A stretch of DNA of 64,000 bases, from assembly GCA_046723735.1 (NCBI GenBank), contig JBKOVB010000045.1, positions 16,854 to 80,853 on the forward strand, given 5' to 3'. The stretch is from RYN-111 sp046723735. GTDB lineage: Bacteria > Actinomycetota > Actinomycetes > Mycobacteriales > SCTD01. Every line of letters starts with the position of its first letter. Position 1 is the stretch's first letter. Shown here one piece after another: positions 8,523 to 16,231 of this stretch. The translations under genes were made by a program, and so were the position numbers. The notes under the pieces are model-generated. The model had not been told where the DNA came from. It searched no databases and saw only the letters and a program-made list of their open reading frames with translations.

Positions 8523-9177
8523 GTGACGCGGTCGTCGACGGCCGCTCGTCGTCGCGCAGGTCGATGGCGCGCGCGTCGTCCGCCAGCTCGTGGGTGGCGT
8601 GGCGGATCTCGAAGGCCTGCACGCACAGCACGACGCCGGTGATGACGGTCCAGAGACCGATGATCGTGATGACCAGGTTCACCGTGACGTCGGGCCGTCG
8701 CATGACCCAGATGCCGAGCAGCAGCTCTACCACGCCGACGGCCACGCCGAAGCCCCACTGCGGCATGTGCCTGCGCCGCGCGACGCAGCTGACCACGTGA
8801 AACCCGCCGGACAGCGCGAGGAAGGCCCCGAAGATGATGGCGAGCACCAGCAGGGTCGGGCCGGGCCACGCGATGAGGACGATGCCCGCGATCACCCCGA
8901 CCACGCCAGCAGCGACCTGCTCGGCGGCGCCGTCCGCTGCGTAGCTGGGGTTGAAGCACAGGGCGAGGCCCCGGATCACGAGGAGGATGCCGGCGGTGAC
9001 GACCAGGGCCTTGACGGTCCAGTCGATGGTCATCACGGCGATCCCGAAACCGACGGACACCAGGCCGGCGACGAGCGGCACCCACCACAGCCGGCCGACC
9101 TGGGCCGCCACCTCGCGGATGGGCGAGTGGCTGCCCCGGTCGAGGCCGGTGGTCCGCGTGTCGGCGTCGGCGGTCAT
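8494..9177 (-). CDS. HdeD-family (DUF308) membrane protein
   Basis: 227 residues with six hydrophobic segments arranged as three hairpins (for example PLVAGLVSVGFGIAVM, GVIAGIVLIAWPGPTLL, GVVELLLGIWVM), the DUF308 pattern of the E. coli acid-resistance membrane protein HdeD. The C-terminal tail is charged and cytoplasmic. It overlaps the preceding DUF1269 gene by an ATGA and the next gene by 29 bp, so it is clearly within an operon. A general stress or acid-stress role follows from the family; nothing more specific can be said. Confidence 0.88.
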   Translation of the reverse strand: MTADADTRTTGLDRGSHSPIREVAAQVGRLWWVPLVAGLVSVGFGIAVMTIDWTVKALVVTAGILLVIRGLALCFNPSYAADGAAEQVAAGVVGVIAGIVLIAWPGPTLLVLAIIFGAFLALSGGFHVVSCVARRRHMPQWGFGVAVGVVELLLGIWVMRRPDVTVNLVITIIGLWTVITGVVLCVQAFEIRHATHELADDARAIDLRDDERPSTTASHVPLTKPAR

Positions 9178-9686
9178 GCCGTGGTGGTGGCTGTGGTCTC
9201 CGGCGAGCCGTGCAGGGCCTTCTGAAGCTCCTCCTCCGCCTCCTTGGTGAGGTTGGAGGTGAGCACGGTCCCGCCGAACTGGCTCAGGGCGGCGACAGCC
9301 TTGTCCGGTGTGACCCGCTCGACGATGAGGAACAGCGCCGAGGTGCCGGGCTGCACCATGTCGCGGACGCGGTTCTGGAACTCGCGGTCGATGCCGGTCT
9401 TCTCGACCTTGCCCATCAGGGCGCCGAGGCCCGCGCCGACGGCCATGCCGAAGACAGGGACGAAGAACAGCAGCCCGAACAGGAAGCCCCAGAACATGCC
9501 CCAGCTGGCACCCGTGCCGACGGGGTGGTGGCTGGTGGTGACGTGGTATTTGCCTTCACGGTCCCGACGGATCACCGCGATGGAGTCCGGCTCGATGATG
9601 AGGTCGTTCGTGAGCCGCTCGACTTCGTCCGCCGCTGCCTGCGCCGTGATCTCGTCGGGGTAGCCGATTGCGACGAGTGTTGCCAT
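9174..9686 (-). CDS. DUF1269 domain protein
   Basis: 170 residues. The N-terminus MATLVAIGYPDEITAQAAADEVERL and the central Gly-rich hydrophobic hairpin (about residues 60-95) that often follows are typical of DUF1269 proteins, which occur in actinobacterial stress clusters with SHOCT, HdeD and DUF6325 proteins. The biochemical role is unknown; the hairpin suggests membrane association. The ATG at 9686 has an AGGAGGGTATTC ribosome site directly upstream. It ends in ATGA with the HdeD gene. Confidence 0.88.
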   Translation of the reverse strand: MATLVAIGYPDEITAQAAADEVERLTNDLIIEPDSIAVIRRDREGKYHVTTSHHPVGTGASWGMFWGFLFGLLFFVPVFGMAVGAGLGALMGKVEKTGIDREFQNRVRDMVQPGTSALFLIVERVTPDKAVAALSQFGGTVLTSNLTKEAEEELQKALHGSPETTATTTA

Positions 9687-9726
9687 GAATACCCTCCTGG
9701 GTCGTCTCGGGACGAGCGCAGCTGCG

Positions 9727-10173
9727 TCAGTCGAGGGCCTTCATCTCGCTCCCGTGGACCGCGAGGGCGTAGATGACGAGGACGTCGATCGCGATGATCG
9801 TGATGGCCCACACCGGCGCGGCGTTGACGAACCCGAGGTTCGCGAGGGCGCTGAGGAAGGCGAGCGCGATCCCGACGATGCGCGCCCACAGCTGGCCCAC
9901 GACGACGCCCCACCCCGCGAAGATGCACAGCGCACCGAGGATCAGGTGGGTCCAGCCCCAGGCGGTGTAGTCCGCGTGGACGGCGAGCCCCGACTTGCTC
10001 ACTGCGTAGTAGGAGTCGTTGAACAGCGCGACCAGACCAGCGGTGACCTGGAAGGCGCCGATCATGAACAGCATGATTCCGGCGAACAGGATCCACCCGA
10101 CCCACCCGGTCGGCTCACGACCCATCGAGCGCTCACGGGTGTATTCGCCTGTCGTGTGTCGCATCTCAGTCAT
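9727..10173 (-). CDS. DUF7144-type four-helix membrane protein
   Basis: 148 residues with four hydrophobic segments beginning at WVGWILFAGIMLFMIGAFQV and ending VWAITIIAIDVLVIYAL. This is the pattern of the small actinobacterial membrane family named DUF7144; function unknown. The ATG at 10173 has GAGAGGAACCG upstream. The gap to the DUF1269 gene is 40 bp on the same strand, so this gene may head the run that ends with LAL1. An inverted repeat GGGGAC-N9-GTCCCC lies 16-36 nt upstream of the start. Confidence 0.82.
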   Translation of the reverse strand: MTEMRHTTGEYTRERSMGREPTGWVGWILFAGIMLFMIGAFQVTAGLVALFNDSYYAVSKSGLAVHADYTAWGWTHLILGALCIFAGWGVVVGQLWARIVGIALAFLSALANLGFVNAAPVWAITIIAIDVLVIYALAVHGSEMKALD

Positions 10174-10188
10174 GACGGTTCCTCTCTC

Positions 10189-10209
10189 GGGGACACCGTC
10201 ACCGTCCCC
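10189..10209. promoter_or_regulatory. Inverted repeat GGGGAC-N9-GTCCCC between divergent genes
   Basis: A 6-bp perfect inverted repeat with a 9-nt spacer in the 69-bp gap between the DUF7144 gene (minus) and the small plus-strand gene at 10243. It is very close to the 10173 start, so it could be an operator or part of the 5' leader. No known factor matches with confidence. Confidence 0.2.
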
Positions 10210-10242
10210 CTGCACGACGTCACCGCGCGTCGTCCAGAACGG

Positions 10243-10584
10243 ATGAAAGCGAGGCGGTTCAAGGCTGCGCCAGTCCTGCCGACAGGGTCTGGGAGACCAG
10301 CCCCGGAGCCGTCCTTGTTCACCGTTCACGTCGTCGGTCACGACGGCAGCGAGGCCGAGTTCGTCGTCACGAGCCCGGTCGTGGCTTTCGACCTGGCGAG
10401 CCGTGCCGACGGTGCCGGGCTGCGTTGGCGGGCGAGCCGACATCCGCACGCGGACCGGGCCCTGTCGCTGTGGCTGCTGCGCGAGCTGGCCGAGGGCGCG
10501 GCCGCGCAGGAGCCCGCGTCGGCGGCGTACTTCGCGGCGGTCATCCAGACGGCGCGGCAGGCCGCTGCCGCGCGCCTGAACTAG
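10243..10584 (+). CDS. Small conserved-looking hypothetical protein
   Basis: 113 residues, no recognised domain. The second half has a plausible alpha/beta profile (FTVHVVGHDGSEAEFVV, then FDLASRADGAGLRWRASR and a helical Ala-rich C-terminus) and third positions are strongly G/C, which supports coding. It is divergent from DUF7144 and convergent with cydB, overlapping the cydB stop by 4 bp. The ATG at 10243 has no clear ribosome site; a TTG near 10313 with GGAG six bases before it is an alternative start giving about 90 residues. Confidence 0.5.
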   Translation: MKARRFKAAPVLPTGSGRPAPEPSLFTVHVVGHDGSEAEFVVTSPVVAFDLASRADGAGLRWRASRHPHADRALSLWLLRELAEGAAAQEPASAAYFAAVIQTARQAAAARLN

Positions 10585-11639
10585 CGTCCCTCCCGCGGCA
10601 GGGGTACGGCGGCCTCGCGGAGGTCCTCGTCGCGGTCCGCCGTGAGCCGCTCGGTCAGGTCGAGGCGGTAGAGCAGGGCGAGGGCGGGGCCGATCAGCAG
10701 CACGGCCACGACCGTCACGATCACGAGCCAGCGCATCGTGGCCTGTGCGCCCGCCGCCTGGTCGATCGTCAGCGTCGTGGGGAGCGCGTAGGGGCGTTGC
10801 GCGAATCCCCAGGCGAGCACGAGCGACGTGACGGCAGCGACGGCCGTCAGGCGGGTGCCCCGCAGCACGCCCCGGCTCATCAGCGCCAGCGTGAGGAGCA
10901 CGAACACGACAGCGGTCCCGGCGAACGCGAGGCCCCAGCCCGAGGTCAGGCCGTCGTACAGGTGCTCCGCGTCCTCGTGCACGACCAGCAGGCCGACGCC
11001 CATCACGACCAGCAGGAGGCCCCCCGCCGCTACGGAGCGGGTGCGGAAGTAGGCCACCAGCCCGGGTGCGCCGAAGCGGCGGGCGTCCGAGGACAGGAAC
11101 GACGCCGCGATGAACGCCGCGGCGGTCAGCCCCAGCACGCCGAACAGCACCGACGTCGGGTTCAGCCAGGACGTCACCGGGTCGCCCTGCCGGTTGCCCG
11201 GCGGTACCCGGCCGGAGGCCACGCCACCGAGGGCGGCAGCGAGGAAGAACGGCGTCAGCAGCGACGCGAGGCCGAAGACGAGGCTCAGCCGGTGGCGGCG
11301 CCGCAGCCCCAGGGTGGGCTTGCGGATGGCGAAGGCCGCGCCCCGCAGCACCAGGCCGAGGGCGGCGAGCACCAGGGCCGCCCACGTCGTGGACATCACG
11401 GCCTCGAAGACCGGCGGGAACCCGGTCCAGGTCACGACGAGGACGAAGACGAGCCAGACGTTGTTGGCCTCCCACACCGGCGCCATCGCGTGGTCCACCA
11501 GCTCCCGCGGGTGCCCGCCATGGTCCTTGTCGCCTGCCAGGAGGTCCCAGATGCCCGCGCCGAAGTCGGCGCCACCGCCGCAGGTGTAGGCGGCGAGCAG
11601 AAGCAGCAGCACGAGAGCGACGAGGTCCGTGGCGGTCAT
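10581..11639 (-). CDS. cydB: Cytochrome bd ubiquinol/menaquinol oxidase subunit II
   Basis: 352 residues, polytopic. The N-terminus has the GGGADFGAGIWDL pattern of CydB near residues 21-33, followed by the conserved MAPVWEANNVWL (Trp-Glu-Ala-Asn). The partner subunit CydA is directly upstream and overlaps by an ATGA, so the pair is translationally coupled. The complex oxidises quinol and reduces O2 with high affinity, without proton pumping. cydD/cydC, needed for bd assembly and often adjacent, do not follow: the next gene on the left is convergent and unrelated. Confidence 0.95.
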   Translation of the reverse strand: MTATDLVALVLLLLLAAYTCGGGADFGAGIWDLLAGDKDHGGHPRELVDHAMAPVWEANNVWLVFVLVVTWTGFPPVFEAVMSTTWAALVLAALGLVLRGAAFAIRKPTLGLRRRHRLSLVFGLASLLTPFFLAAALGGVASGRVPPGNRQGDPVTSWLNPTSVLFGVLGLTAAAFIAASFLSSDARRFGAPGLVAYFRTRSVAAGGLLLVVMGVGLLVVHEDAEHLYDGLTSGWGLAFAGTAVVFVLLTLALMSRGVLRGTRLTAVAAVTSLVLAWGFAQRPYALPTTLTIDQAAGAQATMRWLVIVTVVAVLLIGPALALLYRLDLTERLTADRDEDLREAAVPLPREGR

Positions 11640-13057
11640 GCGTCGACCTGCTCGGGTGCAGGGACGGTGCTCGTGACCCGGGCGTGCTCGGCATCCTCGT
11701 GCCGCCAGCGGATCTTCAGCCGCATGAGGATCCCGAGGAACGCCCACGCGACGAGCGCATAGACGACCACGACGATCGCGAACGATGTCCAGAGCGGACC
11801 CGCCGAGATGTTCGTGACCGCTTCGGAGACGCGCATCTGCTCGTAGACGACCCAGGGCTGGCGGCCGACCTCGGCGGTGACCCACCCCGTCTCGAGGGCG
11901 ACCACCGACGCGATCCCGGCGACCGATGCCGCCCGGTAGAACCAGCGCGACCGGGGCATGTCTCGTCGTCGCACCCAGGCGATGGCGTACCACAGGGCCA
12001 GGCCCATGAGCAGGGTCCCCATCCCCACCATCGAGTCGAAGGCGAAGTGTGTGATGGTCGCCTCGCGGGCCGTGGGGCGCTCGTCCGACGGGACCTCGGA
12101 CAACCCCTGTACGACGGTGTCGCGGCTGCCTCCGGCCAGGAACGAGTCGAGGCCGGGGATCTTGATCCCGCCCTTGATCGAGCCGTCCGGCTGCAGCCGG
12201 CCGTAGAGGTACTCGGCCTGGTCGGAGCCGGTGTCCCAGACGATCTCCATGGCGGCGAACTTCACGGGCTGCTTGTCGTAGACGGCGCGCGCCAGCGAGT
12301 CGCCGATCACCAGCTGCACCGGCGTCACGAGGGCGGCGACGGTGAAGGGCACCAGGAAGCCAAGCCGGTGGTAGCGGTCGCGGCGACCGCGCAGCCAGCC
12401 CGCGGCGTACACGCTCGCGACGAGGAACCCGGCCGTCATGTAGGCGGCACCGAGCATGTGCAGGTACTGCGCACCGAGGATCGGGGTGAACAACGCCTTG
12501 CTGACGACGACGTTCGTCGGGTTGCCCTGGGCGTCGAGCGTGAAGCCCTGAGGGGTGTTCATCCACGCGTTCACGGACAGGATCGAGAAGGCGCCCACGA
12601 GCGCGATGAACGGCAGCGGCAGGCCGACGAGGAAGTGCGCTCGCGGCGTCATCCGCCGCCAGCCGTAGATGTAGATGGCGATCAGGATCGCCTCGAGGAA
12701 GAAGGCCAAGCCTTCGATGCCGAAGGCGAGGCCCATGACGTCGCCCCACGTGCCCATGAGTCCCGGCCAGAGCAGGCCGAACTCGAGGCTGATGACGGTG
12801 CCCGTCACTGCACCCACGGCGAACTGGATCGCCATGACGGTCGACCAGCGCCGGGCCAGCTGCATCGCGACCTGGTCCCCACGGCGCAGCCCGAGGTAGT
12901 TCATCACCAGGGTGATGAAGGGCAGGGCGACGCCGAAGGGCACGAGGATCACGTGGACCATCAGGGTGAACGCCATCTGCTCCCGGGCCGGCAGCAGCTG
13001 CGCCGGCGTGTCCGCCGCGAGGCTGGGCGCGCCCGCGAGCAGCTCCAGCGGGGTCAC
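11636..13057 (-). CDS. cydA: Cytochrome bd oxidase subunit I
   Basis: 473 residues. The start GTG (VTPLELLAGAPSL) overlaps the NDH-2 stop as GTGA. Conserved CydA features are visible: the first helix FTLMVHVILVPFGVALPF with the haem-ligand His, GTVISLEFGLLWP, FGIEGLAFFLEAI, the second haem-His region GAQYLHMLGAAYM and the C-terminal GWVTAEVGRQPW. The quinol-loop region is short, as in the actinobacterial/Bacillus type. It forms the catalytic core with CydB in the cytoplasmic membrane, fed here by the NDH-2 gene of the same operon. Confidence 0.96.
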   Translation of the reverse strand: MTPLELLAGAPSLAADTPAQLLPAREQMAFTLMVHVILVPFGVALPFITLVMNYLGLRRGDQVAMQLARRWSTVMAIQFAVGAVTGTVISLEFGLLWPGLMGTWGDVMGLAFGIEGLAFFLEAILIAIYIYGWRRMTPRAHFLVGLPLPFIALVGAFSILSVNAWMNTPQGFTLDAQGNPTNVVVSKALFTPILGAQYLHMLGAAYMTAGFLVASVYAAGWLRGRRDRYHRLGFLVPFTVAALVTPVQLVIGDSLARAVYDKQPVKFAAMEIVWDTGSDQAEYLYGRLQPDGSIKGGIKIPGLDSFLAGGSRDTVVQGLSEVPSDERPTAREATITHFAFDSMVGMGTLLMGLALWYAIAWVRRRDMPRSRWFYRAASVAGIASVVALETGWVTAEVGRQPWVVYEQMRVSEAVTNISAGPLWTSFAIVVVVYALVAWAFLGILMRLKIRWRHEDAEHARVTSTVPAPEQVDA

Positions 13058-14427
13058 GTGGCGACCCGGTTGCGCTCGGCGGCCACGGCGGGCGGCGGCG
13101 CGTACAGGTCCTGGCCGGGGTGGACCTGCAGCATCGGGAACGCGCGCTCCCGGCGCGACTCGCGGCTGAAGGCGATCGCCCACGTGAGCACGGCACCGAC
13201 GCGGTTGCGGAACCCGGTCAGGAAGGCGAGGTGGATGAACAGCCACGCCAGCCAGCCGACGAAGCCGCTGGCGTGGAACCGGCCGACCGAGACGACCGCG
13301 CGGCCCCGCGAGATGTAGGCGGCCGACCCGAGGTCGTGGTAGCGGAAGGGCTTCTGCTCGCCCTTGCGGCGCTCGACCTGGTGCTTGATGCGGTGGCCGG
13401 CGTAGAGCCCGCTCTGCATCGCGACCTCGGCCACTCCCGGGAGGCCCTCGAGGCTCATGACGTCGCCGACCACGGTGATCTCGGGGTGTCCCGGCAGCGT
13501 CAGGTCGGGCTGGACCTTGAGGCGGCCGGCCCGGTCCTGCTCGGCGCCGGTGCGCTTCGCCAGGTTGGCGGCGAGCGGGGGTGCGGCGATGCCGGCGGTC
13601 CAGAGCACGGTGGCCGCGTCGTACCTCGTCGTGGCGCCGTCAGGTCCCTTCGCCTCCAGGCCGCGTGCGTCGACAGCCGTGACGACGGACCCCATGTGCA
13701 GCACCACCCCCATCGCCTCGAGCGACCTGGCGGCGCGGGTCGAGAGCTTGGGGCCGAAGGTCGCAAGCGGCTCCTTGCCGCCGTCGAAGAGGTGGACCGT
13801 CGCGCTGCCGGGGTCGATGTGCTTGAACTCCTGCTCCAAGGTGCTGGTCGCGAGCTCGTGGATCTGGCCGGCGAGCTCGACCCCCGTCGGACCGGCGCCG
13901 ACCAGCGCGAAGCTCAGCCAGCGACGCTGCTCCGCCGGGTCGGTCGCGGTCGCCGCCATCTCGAAGGCCCCGAAGACGCGTCGCCGGATCGTGAGCGCGT
14001 CCCCCAGCGTCTTCATCCCCGGCGCCCAGGTGGCGAACTCGTCGTGGCCGAAGTAGGACTGCCGCACGCCGGCGGCGACGACCAGGTCGTCGTACGGGAT
14101 CTCGATCGGGAGGCCGGTCGGGCGCAGCCCGATGACGCGCCGTGCTGCGACGTCGACGTCCGTGACCTCCGCGAGCACGCAGCTGACGTTCTCGTGGCGG
14201 CGGAACAGGCTGCGCAGGGGTACGGCGATCTGGCCCTCCGACAGCACGCCGGTCGCGCACTGGTACAGCAGCGGCTGGAACAGGTGGTGGGCGCTGCGGT
14301 CGACGACGGTCACGTCCACCGGGAGCCGGCGGAGGGCGCGGGCGGCGAACAGGCCCGCGAACCCGCCGCCCACGACCACGACCCGGCGCGGGACGACGTG
14401 ATCGGCGAGCCGCTCCCGCGGCCTCAT
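13054..14427 (-). CDS. ndh: Type II NADH dehydrogenase (NAD(P)/FAD-dependent oxidoreductase)
   Basis: 457 residues. Two dinucleotide-binding folds are visible: VVVVGGGFAGLFAARAL near the N-terminus (FAD) and ALVGAGPTGVELAGQIHEL in the middle (NADH), plus TVVGDVMSLEGLPGVAEVAMQSG for FAD, followed by hydrophobic C-terminal segments typical of membrane-bound NDH-2. The reaction transfers electrons from NADH to menaquinone without proton pumping. The ATG at 14427 overlaps the GMC gene stop by ATGA and the stop overlaps cydA by GTGA. This placement strongly suggests a compact NADH-to-bd-oxidase chain. Confidence 0.93.
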   Translation of the reverse strand: MRPRERLADHVVPRRVVVVGGGFAGLFAARALRRLPVDVTVVDRSAHHLFQPLLYQCATGVLSEGQIAVPLRSLFRRHENVSCVLAEVTDVDVAARRVIGLRPTGLPIEIPYDDLVVAAGVRQSYFGHDEFATWAPGMKTLGDALTIRRRVFGAFEMAATATDPAEQRRWLSFALVGAGPTGVELAGQIHELATSTLEQEFKHIDPGSATVHLFDGGKEPLATFGPKLSTRAARSLEAMGVVLHMGSVVTAVDARGLEAKGPDGATTRYDAATVLWTAGIAAPPLAANLAKRTGAEQDRAGRLKVQPDLTLPGHPEITVVGDVMSLEGLPGVAEVAMQSGLYAGHRIKHQVERRKGEQKPFRYHDLGSAAYISRGRAVVSVGRFHASGFVGWLAWLFIHLAFLTGFRNRVGAVLTWAIAFSRESRRERAFPMLQVHPGQDLYAPPPAVAAERNRVAT

Positions 14428-16004
14428 CGCAGCCGTTCGAGCAGGTGGTCGCCGACCCGCAGCGCGTTCGCGATCGCCGTCAGCGAGGGGTTCACGGCCC
14501 CGATGCTCGGGAAGAAGCTCGTGTCCACCACGTAGAGGTTGTCGAGGTCGTGCGCTTTGCACGTGGTGTCGAGCGCGCTGCTCGCGGGGTCCGTGCCGAA
14601 GCGGACGGTGCCCGCCTGGTGCGCGGTCGCGCCGATCGGCATCGCCTTGTGCAGGTAGAGCTGGTGGTCCAGCAGATGGTGACGGTCCAGCCCCAGGTCG
14701 CTCAGCATGCCGTCGAGCTTGTGCCGCAGCCGCTTCACGCCCTCGACGTTGTTCTTCTCGTCGAGCGCCAGGTGGATCTCGCCGTCCTTGTCCACCGTCA
14801 CGCGGTTGTCGGCGTGCGGCAGGTCCTCGCCGCAGAGCCAGAAGTCGACGGCGTGGTGCGCCATCACCTCGAAGGGCATGTCGGGGGAGAGCCGACCGGC
14901 CCACCGGGGCGCCTCGGCGTGGATCATCGCCTCGTCGGACTTGCCGAGCATCTGGATCCCGCCGAGCGGGAAGTCCCAGTCGTCCGCGCCGAGATACCAG
15001 TCGTTGACGGCCAGTGTCTTCTGGAACTGCGTCGCGTTGGGCTCCTTGGACAGCGCCATCACCGCGACGTTGTTGTGCCGCATGTAGTGGCGTCCCACCA
15101 CACCGGAGGAGTTCCCGAGGCCGTCGGGGTGACTGTCGTTCGCCGAGCGGAGAAGGAGCGCGGCGGAGTTCACTGCGCCGCAGGACACGACGACGACGTC
15201 GCCACGGAAGGTCGTGACGGTGCCGTCATCGAGCTCGGCAACGACTCCGGTCACGCTGTGTCCGGACGCGTCGGTCTCGAGTCGGCGGACGTCCGCGCCG
15301 GTGACCAGGGTGACGTTGTCCCGGTCGAGGACCGGGTCGACGCAGATCACCTGGGCGTCGGACTTGCCGTTGACGACGCAGGGGAAGCCGTCCACGCGCG
15401 AGCAGCGGATGCAGACGCTGGTGCGTGCCGCCTGCCCTGGGACGTCCTCATGAAGGTTCACCCCGATCGGCAGGTGGAACGGGTGCAGGCCCACCTTCTC
15501 GAGGTCGTCGCTGAGCTGCTGGATCCGGGCCTCGTGGGCGACGGGTGGGAAGGCGTACTGCGCGCTGGTGGGCCCCTCGGTCGGGTCCTCGCCGTGCCGC
15601 CCGTGCACGAGGTAGAGGTGCTCGGCCTGCGTGTAGTAGGGCTCCAGCTCGTCGTACGAGATCGGCCAGGCAGGTGAGATGCCGCCGTGGTGGCGCAGCT
15701 CGCGGAAGTCCTCAGGACGCAGGCGGAACAGCGCCGCCCCGTAGAACTTCGTGTTGCCGCCGACGTAGTAGTTGACCTCGGGCTGGAACGCGTGCCCGTG
15801 CCGGTCGTACCACGACTCCTGCGCGAGGTACTTCGCCCGCACGAACACCGCTCGGGTGTCCCAGTTGTCCAGCTCCCGGGGCAGGAAGCCGCCACGTTCC
15901 AGCCAGAGCACGCGAGCCCCTCCGAGGGCCAGCCGATGCCCGAGCGTGCCGCCCCCTGCGCCGGTCCCGATGACGATGACGTCGAAGTGCCGGTCGTCCG
16001 CCAT
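14424..16004 (-). CDS. GMC-family FAD-dependent oxidoreductase
   Basis: 526 residues. The N-terminal FAD fold is DVIVIGTGAGGGTLGHRLA (about residues 8-26), with GGNTKFYGAALFRLR, and the C-terminal GMC region ends INVNPSL-like (GAVNPSLTAIANALRVGDHLL). A conserved GATAHQAGTVRFG contains the probable catalytic His. A CIRCSRVDGFPC segment with three cysteines is notable. GMC enzymes oxidise alcohols, sugars or choline; the substrate is not readable. It is first in the operon with ndh-cydAB, so it may deliver electrons to the same quinone pool. It is divergent from LAL2 across a 227-bp gap in which I found no 9-5-9 site. Confidence 0.88.
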   Translation of the reverse strand: MADDRHFDVIVIGTGAGGGTLGHRLALGGARVLWLERGGFLPRELDNWDTRAVFVRAKYLAQESWYDRHGHAFQPEVNYYVGGNTKFYGAALFRLRPEDFRELRHHGGISPAWPISYDELEPYYTQAEHLYLVHGRHGEDPTEGPTSAQYAFPPVAHEARIQQLSDDLEKVGLHPFHLPIGVNLHEDVPGQAARTSVCIRCSRVDGFPCVVNGKSDAQVICVDPVLDRDNVTLVTGADVRRLETDASGHSVTGVVAELDDGTVTTFRGDVVVVSCGAVNSAALLLRSANDSHPDGLGNSSGVVGRHYMRHNNVAVMALSKEPNATQFQKTLAVNDWYLGADDWDFPLGGIQMLGKSDEAMIHAEAPRWAGRLSPDMPFEVMAHHAVDFWLCGEDLPHADNRVTVDKDGEIHLALDEKNNVEGVKRLRHKLDGMLSDLGLDRHHLLDHQLYLHKAMPIGATAHQAGTVRFGTDPASSALDTTCKAHDLDNLYVVDTSFFPSIGAVNPSLTAIANALRVGDHLLERLR

Positions 16005-16231
16005 GGACGGAGATTGCGCCGGGCGCAGAACAAAAGTCCATGGTTCTCAAGGGATCGCAACTCGTCGTGGTCTCCCGGTCACGCAAGCGGACGCGCCATC
16101 CCTGGACTAGTCCGTGCCGACCACACGACCTGTTGTCGTACCGACGCGCAGGCCATTCCCTCGGGACCGCTTCGGGCGCATGGTGAGGGACGACGCTGTC
16201 GGCAGGCACCGCGACGGCGGCTGGGGGGCAG
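16005..16231. other. Divergent intergenic region between the GMC operon and LAL2
   Basis: 227 bp without a gene. It contains a 10-bp palindrome GGACTAGTCC near 16114 and A/T-richer sequence close to the GMC start. No copy of the 9-5-9 repeat and no confident -10/-35 pair was seen, so neither LAL2 autoregulation nor direct control of the cyd operon by that site is supported. Confidence 0.4.

Noticed and set aside
16005..16231. LAL box for the cyd operon or LAL2 autoregulation
   Set aside because: No TCACCC-N5-GGRTGA core was found in this gap, so direct control is not supported.
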